Below, piece after piece: positions 1-12,000 of a stretch of DNA of 64,000 bases. Position numbers and translations under genes: made by a program. How positions within the stretch are numbered: position 1 is the first letter of the stretch; each line of letters opens with the position of its first letter. Source of the DNA: Zhengitettix transpicula (taxonomy: Eukaryota > Arthropoda > Insecta > Orthoptera > Tetrigidae); assembly GCA_037074705.1 (NCBI GenBank), contig CM073590.1, positions 94,418,947 through 94,482,946 of the forward strand. The letters are read 5' to 3'. Under the pieces are notes generated by a model that made no database searches, was not told the DNA's origin, and saw only the letters and a list, made by a program, of their open reading frames with translations.

Positions 1-595
1 CGTTATTTCCTATTTGAGCTCTCGAAACAGTTACCATTATTCCAAGTATCTTTGAGTAATTTCAGATAGTATTCAAATTGAAATATTTAAGAAACTTACG
101 GTATCAAGAAAAGAGAACAAGCTCTTCTTTGAAGCACTCAGTAGCCACTTACCGTCCACTACACGAGTATTTGAAGTCAAGCAACATAATTTATCAAGAT
201 GTCACATGTTAATATAAAAACTTTACGGCCATGGCAAGAAATAAAATGCGCTGGACCATTTTTCATATCATTTCAAAAACTGAAAAGTTAATTTGATCAA
301 ACTACTCTCCAAATCACACAAACTGTAATATCAAAAAAAATATTATGCCTATGGTAATTAAATGTAATTGTTTTACAAATGAAAACCAGAAACAGTCATA
401 CAATAATTCAAATTTTTCAGGTTACTAATACGCACTAGACGTGCTTTCATAAATGTTATCACGTTTTAGATTCACGTTTGAGTTACGAATGGCTGTTACC
501 ATAATTGTAAATTGGCAAATAACAAACTTTAGTCCCAAACGTACTCCACCTAGACAAGAAAACATAAATAATTTGAAAAAAATATATTTATATCT
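1..595. other. AT-rich sequence, nothing identified
   Basis: No coding frame, RNA gene or repeat structure could be recognised on either strand. It precedes the mariner relic and may include that element's decayed outer end. Confidence 0.5.
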
Positions 596-599
596 CAAC

Positions 600-1290
600 A
601 TAGTCTTTTTTCAGTGACGTTCAATAGCTTCGAAACCCTGTTGTAAGTGAGATCCATCGAGTTCCTCAAAAAAGCCATCGACAGAAGGCTAGAATTCTAC
701 ATTTTTGGAAATTTTTTTACCACCACTTTAGAGTTTGGAAAGAGAAAATAATCCGAGAAAGCTAAATTTCGTACTTATGGGGCGTGAGGAAGCAACTAGA
801 ACGTTAACTCATTGATTTTGGCCATCCCGATTATGGATGTGTGAACTGGTGCGTTGTCGTGATGAAACAACACTTCCCTTTTCACCAAATGTGGTCGTCT
901 TTTTTTATGTTTCATCACTCGAGTGCTGCTATAAGTTCACATAATTCTCGCTGTTTTTGCTTTTTGATGGTAATCAATGAAAATTATTCTAGGTGCTTCT
1001 CAATAAACTGACGCCGTGATTTAGCAGGAAGTTGGAACCGTCTTCGCTTTCTTTCGAGCCTATTCTCCCTTTTCAGTCCATTGTTTTGACGGTGGGAAAT
1101 AGTGGACCCGTGTTGCATCCGTTATTCTGAATCGACACGTAAACTCGGCTTTATTGGAGTGAAACATCGCCAAATACTCGATTGAAACATCCTCACGACG
1201 CTGTTTTTGTTACATTGGAAGCAAACGCGACACTCATCTTTATAACAGCTTTCTCAAGTCCCAATTTAGAGTTAATAAGTGATTTAAAAC
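600..1290 (-). pseudogene. mariner transposase relic
   Basis: Reading the minus strand in pieces gives blocks of a mariner-family DD34D transposase. From the higher coordinates downward these are a QRREDVSIEYLAMFHSNKAE-like segment, a KKAKTVPTS-like segment, the box VLFHHDNAPVHTS (second catalytic Asp, near 855-875) and SDYFLFPN (near 735-755). The order and spacing match the mariner catalytic core. Stop codons and frameshifts separate the blocks, and the SPD box expected before SDYFLFP is altered, so it cannot be active. The N-terminal DNA-binding half and the terminal inverted repeats were not found. Wild-type mariners cut and paste at TA dinucleotides. The family call is firm; the subfamily is not. 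Confidence 0.8.
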
Positions 1291-2150
1291 AGTTTTTTAA
1301 ATGCTGCTAGCTCGTGCATTTTCAGTCGACTGTCATCCAATAACTATTTTATGGATTATCGTCACCATATCTGGCGCGATCACTGCGTTTGGTCAACCAA
1401 TGCAACCCCTTGCTGACTCGTTTAAACTTTGCCACCAAATATTTTATTATTGTAAACAATAGGCGCAGATTCATCGAGGGGTTGCGAGACATACTGAAGG
1501 GAGGTAGTCAGAGTAAACCATGTACACTCTCTAACTCGGCCTACCTCGTCACGTCTCGTTGAATGTTTACAGTAGTTGCAATAAGAGTTGCAACATGATT
1601 ACTCACAGTACTTCAGTAACTTTCTAGGACGCCACTTTGAGTGAGCTCAACGTTTTTGGTGATACTTCTTGAATTTAAATATTTGAGGATGAGAATTGTC
1701 TGCTGTTTCAAGATAGAGAAGTGAACAATTAATTTACTGCTATTATTGACCTTTGTTTAACTACTATTCCGACGCGTTGGTTCGGCTATACGTGGCTTGC
1801 ATTACGCGATATAAACTTTGGTTTTGCCCGAGCTCAACGCACCCCTTTGGATTTGCTCTCTACCTATATTCCAGTAAGTAGGCCTATTCTTTAATGGAAA
1901 TCTTAATGCTGATTATCCTTGTCAACTGTTGTTGCGTTCGTTTCATGAATACTCAAGTCCACGTTGATTGTTTCAGTGCACTTGCTGGATTTTTTATATA
2001 CATTTTTATTAGCAATCAGATTACATACGATCTTTAAGTTAATTTGATAGCATGTTTACAATTTAATAAGAGTATCTTGTACTGATGTCGTGGAGAGGTG
2101 AGGGTCCAACAACGCCACCTCAGTTTCTATTGAAGTCTATATCGGCCAGC
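1291..2150. other. Intergenic, nothing identified
   Basis: Ordinary AT-rich sequence between two transposon relics. No open frame of note and no repeat recognised. The stretch nearest 2100 may be the 3' untranslated tail of the Jockey relic that follows. Confidence 0.5.
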
Positions 2151-2178
2151 ATCTCTTCAGTCTTCGGTTGTCAGTAGG

Positions 2179-2415
2179 TTAGAGTAACGGTTGTAGTAGT
2201 CGGTTTGGATGGGTTTGAAGTTTAGTATGATGTTTACGATTTTTATCTTTGAAGACGTCTTCTACATATGGTGTATTGAGGTCAGTATTAATCTGAAGTT
2301 GGATACATACCAGGGAGCATTTGTAATAGTGCGGAGGATTTTTGATTGTACTCGTTGCAGAATAGCGATGTGAGACTTGGCTGCAAATCCCCAGAGCTCT
2401 ATTCCGTACGTCCAT
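2179..2415 (-). pseudogene. Jockey-type ORF2 C-terminal fragment
   Basis: Open stretch of 78 codons matching the C-terminal tail of Jockey-clade ORF2 proteins. It includes a RYSATSTIKNPPHYYKCS-like segment and the typical LNTPYVEDVF, KHHTKLQTHPN and LLQPLL blocks. It continues the reverse transcriptase relic above in a different frame, so it is part of the same dead element. Confidence 0.75.
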
Positions 2416-2721
2416 ATAGGTTTTATCACTGTTCTGTAAATAAGTAATTTGTTTTCTACTGATAATTTTGATTTTCGTCCAAACTGCCAGTTTAATAATT
2501 TAGTTTTTAATTATATTTCTTTTTCTTTTTATTGATATGATCCCTTCATTTCAGCTTGGTGACTAAGTGAAGACCAAGATATTTTACTGTTTCTGCTTTT
2601 GGAATTTCTTTGTGGTTGAGCTTTACTATAGGACAATGTTCCTTTTTACGGGATAATGTTATATGGGATGATTTCGATGCATTTACGTTCATTTTCCATC
2701 TTTTTACCCAGGTCTCTATTA

Positions 2722-3072
2722 TTAGTAGATGTTCTTGATGTGTGACAGTATTGCTCTATCATCAGCAAAGGTACTTGTGTTTACGTTTATTGAGGTTGGT
2801 AAGTCGTAAGTGTATAAGACGTATAATAGAGGGCCAAGGATGCTGCCCTGTGGCACCCCGGAGAGAATGGGATAACGGTTTGAAGTTTCTCCATTTACGT
2901 AAGTAAGAAATTCTCTTTGGTCAAGGTATGATTTTAATAAGTTGAAGTATTGGTCAGGCTGAGTCCTTTTAATCTTAACTTGTAGACCTGATTGCCAAAC
3001 CTTATCAAAGGCCTGGCTTACATATAAGAATATTGCTGTGCAGTTCTCCATAGCTTTGCTAACTACGTCCAC
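2722..3072 (-). pseudogene. Jockey-type reverse transcriptase core fragment
   Basis: This is the longest open piece of the LINE relic, about 116 codons. It shows the block around SQAFDKVWQSGL (usually LDVSQAFDKVWH in the family), the SGVPQGSILGPLLY motif and the catalytic FADD box in TFADDRAIL. These are reverse transcriptase motifs A to C in the correct order. The Asp of the first motif is replaced: the block reads LYVSQAFD where the family has LDVSQAFD. A frameshift follows the FADD box, after which homology continues in another frame. It has no start codon of its own and is a fragment, not a gene. Confidence 0.85.
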
Positions 3073-3430
3073 AATTTTATGACATTGTTGAATTGTTGAG
3101 TGCGACTGTCAGAAACCAAATTGATGATCCAGTTTTGGTTACTGATATCTACTCTGATTCTTTTCAGTATAATCTTCTCAAGCAATTTGGATAGTGAGGA
3201 AATTTATAAGGTTTTACATTTAAGAAACTTTTAAGTGTTTTGTCTATTAATACCTTCACTCATTTCTTTTCCGTAATCCACCCTGCTAATTGCTTTAAAT
3301 GTGATTTTGGAGCGAGTAGGTTTTTATTTGGTTCATGTGGTACGAATTGTACTCTCTCCCGAACAATTTGTTCTGATAAGGTATTTGTTAGATGTACTTT
3401 TGCCAACTGAACATCTATATATAGTCGGAG

Positions 3431-4489
3431 AGAAGTAGCTAGTCCTGTCTAAATACACTGCCCAGTAATTGTAGGCGGGGTAAACTGGAACTCAGTTTAA
3501 CACTAACCTGCTGTATGGTATATTGGTAGTGTAAAAACGATTCTGAAAACATTGACGGAAGGAAATCTATTGAGTTCATCTCAGGATATGATGTACTTCA
3601 AATAACTTATCCGTAAAAGTTAAGAGATGATAAGTACATGGTGTTATGAAAATATCTCCCAGCAGTCTGTACATCCCGTTCGTAAGATTATAAATAATAT
3701 TTTTAAGAATGATAGTTGCGTTGCTCCTAGAGAGAGGTTCCATTTGCCGTCAATACTCCCCTCCACCTTCTCCTTCTGCGCTACTAACATGGCACGTTAT
3801 GTCTCGCGTCCGTAAATAACATACAATTGTTCTTGTCTTTTATTGTTCACTGAAATAAGTAATTTACTTGTAATGGTAATCTTATATCTTGTATATACAT
3901 GTTCATACCACTTGTTTAAACTAGCGTATTAATTAATTTAGATCTGTTTTCCCTGATAAGAGTTACTCATGCATTATTAATTCATGTTATAATTTGTGTA
4001 TTTTTATGTTTTAATTTTCTACTAGTATTTCGTTTCCATTTGCTTCAACTTCTGACAGATAAAGTATGTTACTAAATATTTTACAGAACTGTGTTCAAAG
4101 TAAAAATTAATTATATTTTTAACATACATATTGCTCAAATTGCAACTTAGCTGTTGTAAAGAGGATTGTTTTAATGTTTATTGTATAGGATGTAACAAAA
4201 CTCGACGACAACATTACAGGAGTGAGTTCCTCATATTGAGAGAAGAAAAAAGTGTAGTTCAACACGAGTCCTTAAATGCACAATTACATAACTATCCGAA
4301 CGTCCGTATACGATTGGTTTGTATGAAGTTCAAATGACTACTTGGAGCGCTCATATCACATATCAGATTAAATGTTCAAAGTTAACTCCTTTTGACTGAA
4401 TACAGGCAAGCTACTCATTTTCGTATTGAGTTTCGAACAGGATCAAAAATGCCTTGTGTAGTGCGTACTGACGGAAAGGCTGCCTCACT
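3431..4489. other. Intergenic, nothing identified
   Basis: AT-rich sequence with two short open stretches (3627-3815 and 4131-4337) that show no recognisable domain, codon bias or splice context. I treat them as chance frames. Confidence 0.5.
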
Positions 4490-5080
4490 GCGTGCACGGA
4501 GAGTTTATACATCATCCACAGCAGTTGAATATACCTAAGACTTTAGGCGTCCCCATAGATGAAAGTTCAGGGGATTTAAGACGGAAGAACATGGTGTTCA
4601 AGCAATTGGTCCAACTCTACTAATACAGCCGCGATAAAAACGTGCATTAAGGTACGGGAGCACCATAATGCATGAAGAACAGCACCAATTAACGACGTAA
4701 TCCATTGTGCAAGAATTTTGTGTATTTACGTCCATTTAGCCAGTTCGGAAGAACGCAAGGTCCTATCAAGGAATCACCAACAATTCCTGTCCAGATGCTA
4801 ATAGAGATTTTGTGAGTTGATTCCATAATTCCATAAGTGCTTGTTCAAATTCTAGAACACATCCCTCCTGTATGTTGCCTCATCCGTGAACAACACGACA
4901 GCTCCAAAGTTAGAATTCGTCGTACCATATTGTTGGAGAAACCACTGGCAGAACATTAAACTTGCAGGATAATCCGTACGATTGTACACGCTGTATGTGA
5001 TATGGGCGCAGTTATTATTCTCGTAGTAATCTGCACACCGTCCTCTGCAGTCCTAACCACCTTGTTCCTCCTCTTCAGGG
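4490..5080 (-). pseudogene. Tc1/mariner-superfamily DDE transposase relic
   Basis: The minus strand reads as a broken transposase of the kind often annotated in insects beside DUF4817 or DDE_3 domains. Near 4850-4960 there is FCQWFLQQYG followed by VVLFTDEATYRRD, the first catalytic Asp block. About 180 bases further on comes FMHYGAP (expected HDGAP), and near 4560 a HLWGRLKS-like block corresponding to the usual FFLWG-K-LVY end. The order fits one transposase. Frameshifts and stops occur between all blocks, and the second catalytic Asp position is mutated. No terminal repeats were found. Confidence 0.65.
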
Positions 5081-5084
5081 TTTG

Positions 5085-5754
5085 TACCTCTTGGACGCCC
5101 TCCGGTGTTTGGTGGGCGTGAAAAAGTCCCGTGTTGGCATGGATTCATTTAAAAGCCTTTCGATCTGGTACTCTTCGCGTTGGGTATCGACCCTGATACA
5201 AACGACGCGCCTACATGTAACGCATACCCGCGAGTTCATCATTTATGTACAACACACCCGTCTACAATCAACTCAAAACACTGTTGCAGGACACAGACTG
5301 TCAACAAAGTATAAGTAAAGAATAACATTCAGAGCCAAAGGACAAGAGTCCGAACATCTCCGTTGACTTACGGTATTCGGCATTGCCCTTTTTCCCTCTT
5401 TGCTTGGTCTCTTCTTCATTTTTATTATCTCATGAAATACCGGAATAATACTTATAACAATATTCCGTCAACATTGTCCAAAAATTTCAAAACTATACGA
5501 ATGACCAAGATCGTTGAAATTTGACTGGAGAGTCAGGAACATTTGGTAGTTAGTAGTACAACCTATTGTTGCCTATCAAAGATGAATAGAGTAAAATAAA
5601 TCGTCGGCCTTGAACGACAATAAAAAAACTTATTGAAATTTCATCTTAAAAATGGTTGATGACTAATTTTGCCTAACTTCACATTCCTCAATAATGTACT
5701 ATTCCTTCAAATGAAACCCGGCAAATGTTTTTTGAGAATTTTTTTATAAGAAAT
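5085..5754. other. UGT upstream region
   Basis: The promoter or a non-coding first exon of the UGT gene may lie here or further upstream. No TATA box, initiator or other core element can be assigned with confidence. The short frame at 5082-5318 has no recognisable features. Confidence 0.4.
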
Positions 5755-5768
5755 TGTGTCTCTTACAG
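5755..5768 (+). promoter_or_regulatory. Splice acceptor abutting the UGT start codon
   Basis: A pyrimidine-rich run ending in TCTCTTACAG stops exactly one base before the ATG at 5769. It has the shape of a 3' splice site. If used, the first coding exon is exon 2 of the transcript and a 5'UTR exon with the promoter lies upstream. No donor could be assigned. Confidence 0.55.
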
Positions 5769-6006
5769 ATGTCTGTTCATTTTCATCTGGTGGCAGTCGC
5801 CGCTTTTTTGATGAGTTACGTGGATGGAGCCCGAATCTTGGCTATTTTCCCCACATCGTCCAGTAGCCACACTCGCTACTGCAATGCGTTGACGGAGGCT
5901 CTGGCTGCAAAAGGACACGAACTCACCGTCATCAGCGTCTTCCCGCTCAAGACGGATTTGCCAAATTACACTAACATCCAGATGGAGAACATGCTAGTTG
6001 AAATAA
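5769..6006 (+). CDS. UGT coding exon 1
   Basis: Encodes residues 1-79 plus one base of codon 80: the signal peptide, the RILAIFP strand that opens the acceptor-binding domain, catalytic His34 and the GHELTVIS block. I chose the ATG at 5769 because a hydrophobic leader (HLVAVAAFLMSY) follows at once and a splice acceptor directly precedes it. The exon ends before GTAAGC, a strong donor, in phase 1. Confidence 0.95.
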
Positions 6007-9000
6007 GTAAGCATATTTATGTTCAACGTCCCCTGAGATTTTCCTTACGTCTGCTGCTGTAACTGTAAGTATTTCTTTGAAAAAGGTCATCAGCTATTTC
6101 TTTTCTGCATTCATCTATTCTCACTACGAGACAGATTACTCTCCACTTGAATAAAATATTCTCGAGTTTCTAACCGAGTGAAAATATGTATAGGCGACGT
6201 TTCGATGACGTTCACAGTCGTCTTCTAGCCTCTTTGCTCGACGATAGTAGTGAACTTCATCGAAACGTCGCCCATAAATATTTGCACTCGGTTAGAAGTC
6301 CGCGAATATTTTATTCAGACTTGACACCGAGAAAGACTGCATTCTTCCCCCTCCTTATATACATAGAACAATTACTGTTACTGTCAAAATACTTACAATC
6401 ACATAATAGGAAAATATTCAAAATTTTATCCAGAGATACATAACCACTTAATTTTGTAACTTTATTGTACTATAGTTCAATTTTAATGCATTGTCGTTTT
6501 GAAGACTCATTTATATGAATCATACTTCGCTAACAATCATACATACAAACTATTCAATTGACTTAAATAATTACATACAATTATTTTTAATTAACTATGT
6601 ATTAATAATATTGGGAAAGCGACTTGTTTATTAACAACGTATCTTCATACAAGCCTTGAAATGTCATAATTTTTAAGTAATCCGATAAAAACTAAATTTG
6701 TTACTTATTATGTTCGTTTATTAAAAAAATGCAGTATGCAAATTATTTGCATTTTTGCATGTAATGTTTTACTTGGATAATTTTTTTGTGTTACTTTTAA
6801 GACATTTAATTTTAATTAAATCGGAAATTATTTATTAAAATTAATTAATAATTTATATTTTATTAACACAAAAGAAAGACATTAACTTCCTGTTCTTATC
6901 ATCAACTGAAACACCCTCGTCTATTCTACAAACAAAACAAAAACAGTAACAGAGACGCTGTAATTCCTCGTATTTTCTATAAAATGGTCACCCATTATAG
7001 GTTCTCGTCAGCAGAACAGCACCATAATTTCCTCAAATACTCACTCTCAAAACCCCAATTATCAACCGAAACATGCATACGAGTAATTGCGTCAAAAAGA
7101 AAACTTAACTTCTGCACAAGTTCCCCAAAACTAACTGTCATCCACTCCAATACTCACTAACGGCCAATTAAAAAAACACAACTTCTTCATCACTTCTCCT
7201 AAAGTAACTTATAACATCACACACAGACTACCTTATAACATCATAGAAGTAACTTCATAATTTCCTCAAAAACTCACACTCTCTAAACTAAAAACCAACT
7301 TTCTCTTGAGCTGGCAGCTCCCCTCACACCTCGGTTTTTCAAAATTTCACCCCACAGATTCTTGGATTCTACTGTTTATATCCCAAAGGTATTAAGTTTT
7401 TGGCCCAACAAATCTGAACATCTTAATTACCCTATGGGGTGCAAATAGCCTAATTCAGGGTTGTGGGAAGACACGGCCACGATGGTGCCAACCTGGTGGA
7501 GCCTCTTGTCTGAGCGTGCCAAAATCTTGTGGCCAAAGATTAGCCTACCCAGATACTCATAAATCTCTACAAAGGGATGCCGCGTCGGTTTAGTTTTTGT
7601 ATAAGCGGGAAGCGAACATTGACCCTCGCCAGACTCAAGCCGAGAATATTAACTTCTCAAGATATTTTTTTTCGTAAAATAAATTAGAATACAAAAATAA
7701 TAAAATAAATTAACCCCGATTAATATTTTAAAAGTCTCTTAACTTAACTTTTAAGTATTTTAGAAATATTTCGACGTAATTGACAGAATGATGCTACAAA
7801 ATTAATAACATTTTAAATGATAAAATGAGAGAAAAATTAATAATCATGCAATATTTACACAGTAACATATACATAACATAGAATAATTGAAAATATTCGA
7901 AAAATGGAATCTGACAAAATACAACACGAAACATTTCTATTTCTATTAGTTCCATGCACTAACTTCATCTTTACCACTGAATAAGTATCAAGATGCAAAT
8001 TAACATTATGAAATTAATTGGCCGCATGGACACTTACATTAATCCCTATACTTGTTTTCCGTTATTATGCTAAACTTTCTCAATATTTAATCTTGTCTCC
8101 GTCTTCTGCTTCCCGTTACTACGTTACTTCGACAGATTTTGGAGGCATTGGTCCCTGTACTAATATGTTAAGTAAAGTATGTGACTGATTTATTTTTTAT
8201 ACTCTTACAGTTACCAATAGCTGTTTGAAAAAGAACACATGTGAATAATTATTAATTTTAGGAGTTTTCTTATTATAAATAGTTAGTCATTTTGTTTGAT
8301 TATTATAATTTACTTTTAATATAAAACAATAAAAATACAAAATAATTACAAATTTCTACAAAATTGTTTTAATACGAGTACTATTTCTAACAGGGTAAAA
8401 CGAGATATTCTGGCAAATTTATGTCGCAATGTCGCAAAATTGTATTTATTAATATTAATTTTAATGTTTTATATTTTCATCTATAATTGGTCTGGTTCAG
8501 ATTGTTGGACTGTCGTCGCGACTCATCTTACTAACATCGTTTCAATGCCTTCTGCACATCACCTTTATATTCTGCACTTTACTTTCACCTTTTATCTCAC
8601 TTTGCTCTGATTTTAAAAATGTATACTTATATAACATTTCACTTCTGATGCTAACTCGACTCATTGTTCAACTTAAAATTCTATTACTTTATACTTTCTT
8701 ATAACTTATTTTTGACGACTGCTCACAACTGACTGACCATCCATTGCTTCAGTTTTCAAGCTTCTCCTACACATCTGCTAGCAAGTTTTCACACCCCCTT
8801 CGCAATCTTCAGTTCTAAACGTTCAGACCGCCCTGCTCCATCTAAAAGAAGAGCCTCGTACTAGTTAATATTTAATTCTGCTTTGTGTATTATTGAAATA
8901 ATGTTTTGGGGCATCAAAATTTTGAATCATTTCACACAGTTCTTTTATTATTCACATAATATTTAAATATTTAATTGCCCTGATCGAATAATAAAAAGGA

Positions 9001-12000
9001 AGCCTGCGATCGGTATTCTCTCGCAGGTGAAATTTCCTTGAGAGCTCTAGAGGAGACTACCTTCTCTCTCTGGTTTTTTGAACTAAGGTTCCCACAAGCC
9101 GAGGCACTTCGGCCTGTTTTGAGAGGTGTATGTTCTTGGGTCACAGACCTTGGGCATACAGTAAGAGTTGTTCGCTGTTCCAATTGGAACAGTCAGACAC
9201 ATGCCTCCTAAATTGGTCAAGACACGGAGAACAGAATTCTGCAACCCTACAGCAAACCCCCCCTTCCGCCATCGGAAGGGCGTGGGACAGTTACCAATAG
9301 TCCGACCTACCTGATGCAGGTTTTCTATGGTTTGTCCTGCATCACTTTTAGGTGAATGCCGGGTGGGATCCTTAAACAATAGCCCGGTGCCCTAGTTATC
9401 CCTTGGCTACCTTCCTCTACTGTTCCACATTCTCCCTTTCAAATCCCTTCCCATTCTATTAAAGGGGAGTTGCCATCACGTGGATTACCCTCATATAGCC
9501 TGTTACCCCCAAAACTAATCTAATAAGAACCTAATATTGATGATTTAAATTATTTTTATTAATGCACTTAAATGTTATTACATGATTTTCTAATATTTTA
9601 ATTCTTGTATATTACATATAAATTTATGCCATTTTAAAAGCTGTAGTCTTTGTGTATTTCAGTGAAAGAATTCGATCCATTTGAAAAACAAATGCCAGCA
9701 TTCGTCACACCGTTCATACTGTGGCGAGTAGCCCCAGGAATATGTGACAAAGCACTTGAGATGCCTGAAGTAAAGAAATTAATTCAATCTACGGATGTGA
9801 AATTTGATCTTTTACTATTAGAATTATTTACAAGCGAATGTTTCTATGGCTTCGCGCACAAGTTTAATGTGCCAGTAGTTGGAATATCGTCAAACTCTAT
9901 CACGGATTTAACAGGAGACCCCGTTGGAAATCCCATGGAACCTGCATACATGCCTGAAATTACCGTCTCATATTCGGACCACATGACCTTTTTCCAACGG
10001 GTAGTTAACACGTTTAATAGCTTGCTTATGAGAATTGGTCGAAAATATGTCTCGATTCCCAGACAGGAAGAAGTTATGAGAAAGCATTTTGGACATCTTG
10101 AGAATATTCCTAGCATACCTGAAATGGAATCGGCTGTGTCATTGATGATATATAATATAGATAACGCTTTCAACTACCCGAGGCCGATGACTCCAAATAC
10201 AATACAGGCAGGAGGAATACATATAAAGCCGTCAAGAAACTTACCTAAGGTAAGGTTGTATTAACATAACAATATTAATTTATATCGCACCACTAAATTT
10301 GAGATAATTAAAAAAACATACATAGGACATGGAAGGAAGAAACTATAAAAAAATTATAAAAATTCTATAAAATTAATTCTTTTTGTTCTGTTTTTACAAG
10401 AGTGTCGTGTTATTATCTTGTTTTAAAACACGCTAATTGCAGCTTATAGATGAAGGCTTTGTTGAACTCTATGAACCTACAAATTTTTCTACATTTAATT
10501 GCATACCAGATACAAAATGCCAACAAATTATCCTTCTTCAAAGCCTTAGCCTACTTTCGTTCTCGCTCAGAAAGTCATAACAGCGGAGTGCCATAAACCT
10601 GACTCTGACCATATCAGTTGTAATAATTTGCTATTAATGTAAAATAGGTATTAGAAATTTATTACCTCTATTTAAGTTGATCGGTATTTCCACTTATTTG
10701 ATATATGGTGGCGGAAAAGTGGAATTATTTTGAGAAACATTATGGCCATATTCTTATAACAGTATCGGAAGTATAGAAGTGGGAATAAGATAGCCAAGAG
10801 TTACCTAGGGCCCCTTGACTTTAGTTGGTGCATACTCCTCTCAAAACTGACATCGGTGTCCCGTCTTATGTGAACCATAATCTGGGTAGTCTGGTTAGGA
10901 ACCAGAGAGTAAAAAGGACTTACCACTCTTGGCAAATGGTGTCGTCCGTCAACTTAGATTCACTTCCTACTTCGAAATATGATTTTCTTATGCTTCACGG
11001 TCTGTTGCCAAATTAATAATTATAATAAAAATTATAATTTCTTTATTATTTTTCGTGCATAAAATCATGGTATATTATTTATAAATACTGATAACTGAGA
11101 TCCATCTTCTGCTAAGTTAATTGACAAACAAGGGCCAACGTCTGTACAGTGGGCTAAAGAGAACGGTTTTAAAATTGCCACGGCTTTTAAACAATATGCA
11201 GCAGGTTGTGCGCAAATGTATATTCTGTCCCGATGGATCGTTTCACGTTGAGTGCTTTCTGTGTGAATTATTGTTACAAAAAATTCTATTCATGCATTGT
11301 TGTTGGGCGTTTGTTTTACACAGAGTTCGGATTGTCGAACTTAAACGGTATCGCAACAAATATGAGTAGAGGTCGTGGAATCAGAAAATTCTAGTCTTCC
11401 TGTTCCATCCTCCAATTAGGGACCCACGGAGCATCAACAAGAACAGAGGAAGCCTTTAGTAGAGTTGGGTTTTCTAAGATCTGGGTGATAAACTTCCAAA
11501 GACATCAACATCGTTTTTTAAAATTTCTGCCTTATGAGTTCAATTTATCCTTGAAATCAGAACTGAATTTGACGAAACCACATTGTAGTGTTTTACAAAT
11601 TTTAACATTTTATTTTCTGACGAAACTCATTTTCATTGAAATCGGCAACTTAATAACCAAAAGTTTCTTAATGAGGCCAGGAAAATCCGAAGGAAATTAT
11701 TGTCACATATTTCTTAGGAAATAGCGAGATGACAGGTGCGGTAGACATTAGCAAGGGTTGAGAACTTCGCAAGTTGGAACTTAACCATGCGCCGGCGTTT
11801 CGTGGAGATAATCCTTGGGAGTCTGGGCAGAAGCACGTAGCAGTGGACATCTGGTTTTTACCTAAGGATTGGATACATGAGAACGCGACGTCTTTAGAAA
11901 TATAAAAAAAATCGCCTGGATCAATAATATTTCTTGGTCCAGGAAGATCGACCAAAAAGGGTCGATACAATCGAGATATTTGCACGCAGCGAGAGTGCAG

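Larger units (their letters stand above)
2151..3430 (-). mobile_element. 5'-truncated Jockey-clade LINE relic
   Basis: The minus strand carries about 1.2 kb of the second open reading frame of a Jockey-clade non-LTR retrotransposon, in the right order but in several frames. From high to low coordinate there is a decayed fingers region (3100-3430), then the core reverse transcriptase piece at 2722-3072, a thumb-like segment around 2450-2700 (KYLGLHL-like) and the C-terminal tail at 2179-2415, ending in HPNRLLQPLL. The endonuclease domain and ORF1 are absent, which fits the usual 5' truncation of LINE copies made by target-primed reverse transcription. Several frameshifts and stops make it inactive. 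The exact ends were not found. Confidence 0.85.
6007..9662 (+). other. UGT intron 1
   Basis: A 3.66-kb phase-1 intron, GTAAGC to TTTCAG. It contains the palindrome at 6145-6320, a repeat segment near 6841-6955 that recurs at 17.7 kb, and a nearly full repeat A copy at 8985-9515. The rest, about 7.0-8.98 kb, is AT-rich with no recognisable coding exon. Confidence 0.85.

Noticed and set aside
7440..7570. GC-richer segment first considered as a tRNA or small RNA
   Set aside because: No cloverleaf could be drawn and no A/B boxes were found at the right spacing.
6007..9662. Search for a missing UGT exon in the 3.7-kb intron 1
   Set aside because: Exons 1 and 2 join in phase, and the joined sequence aligns continuously with the usual insect UGT layout.
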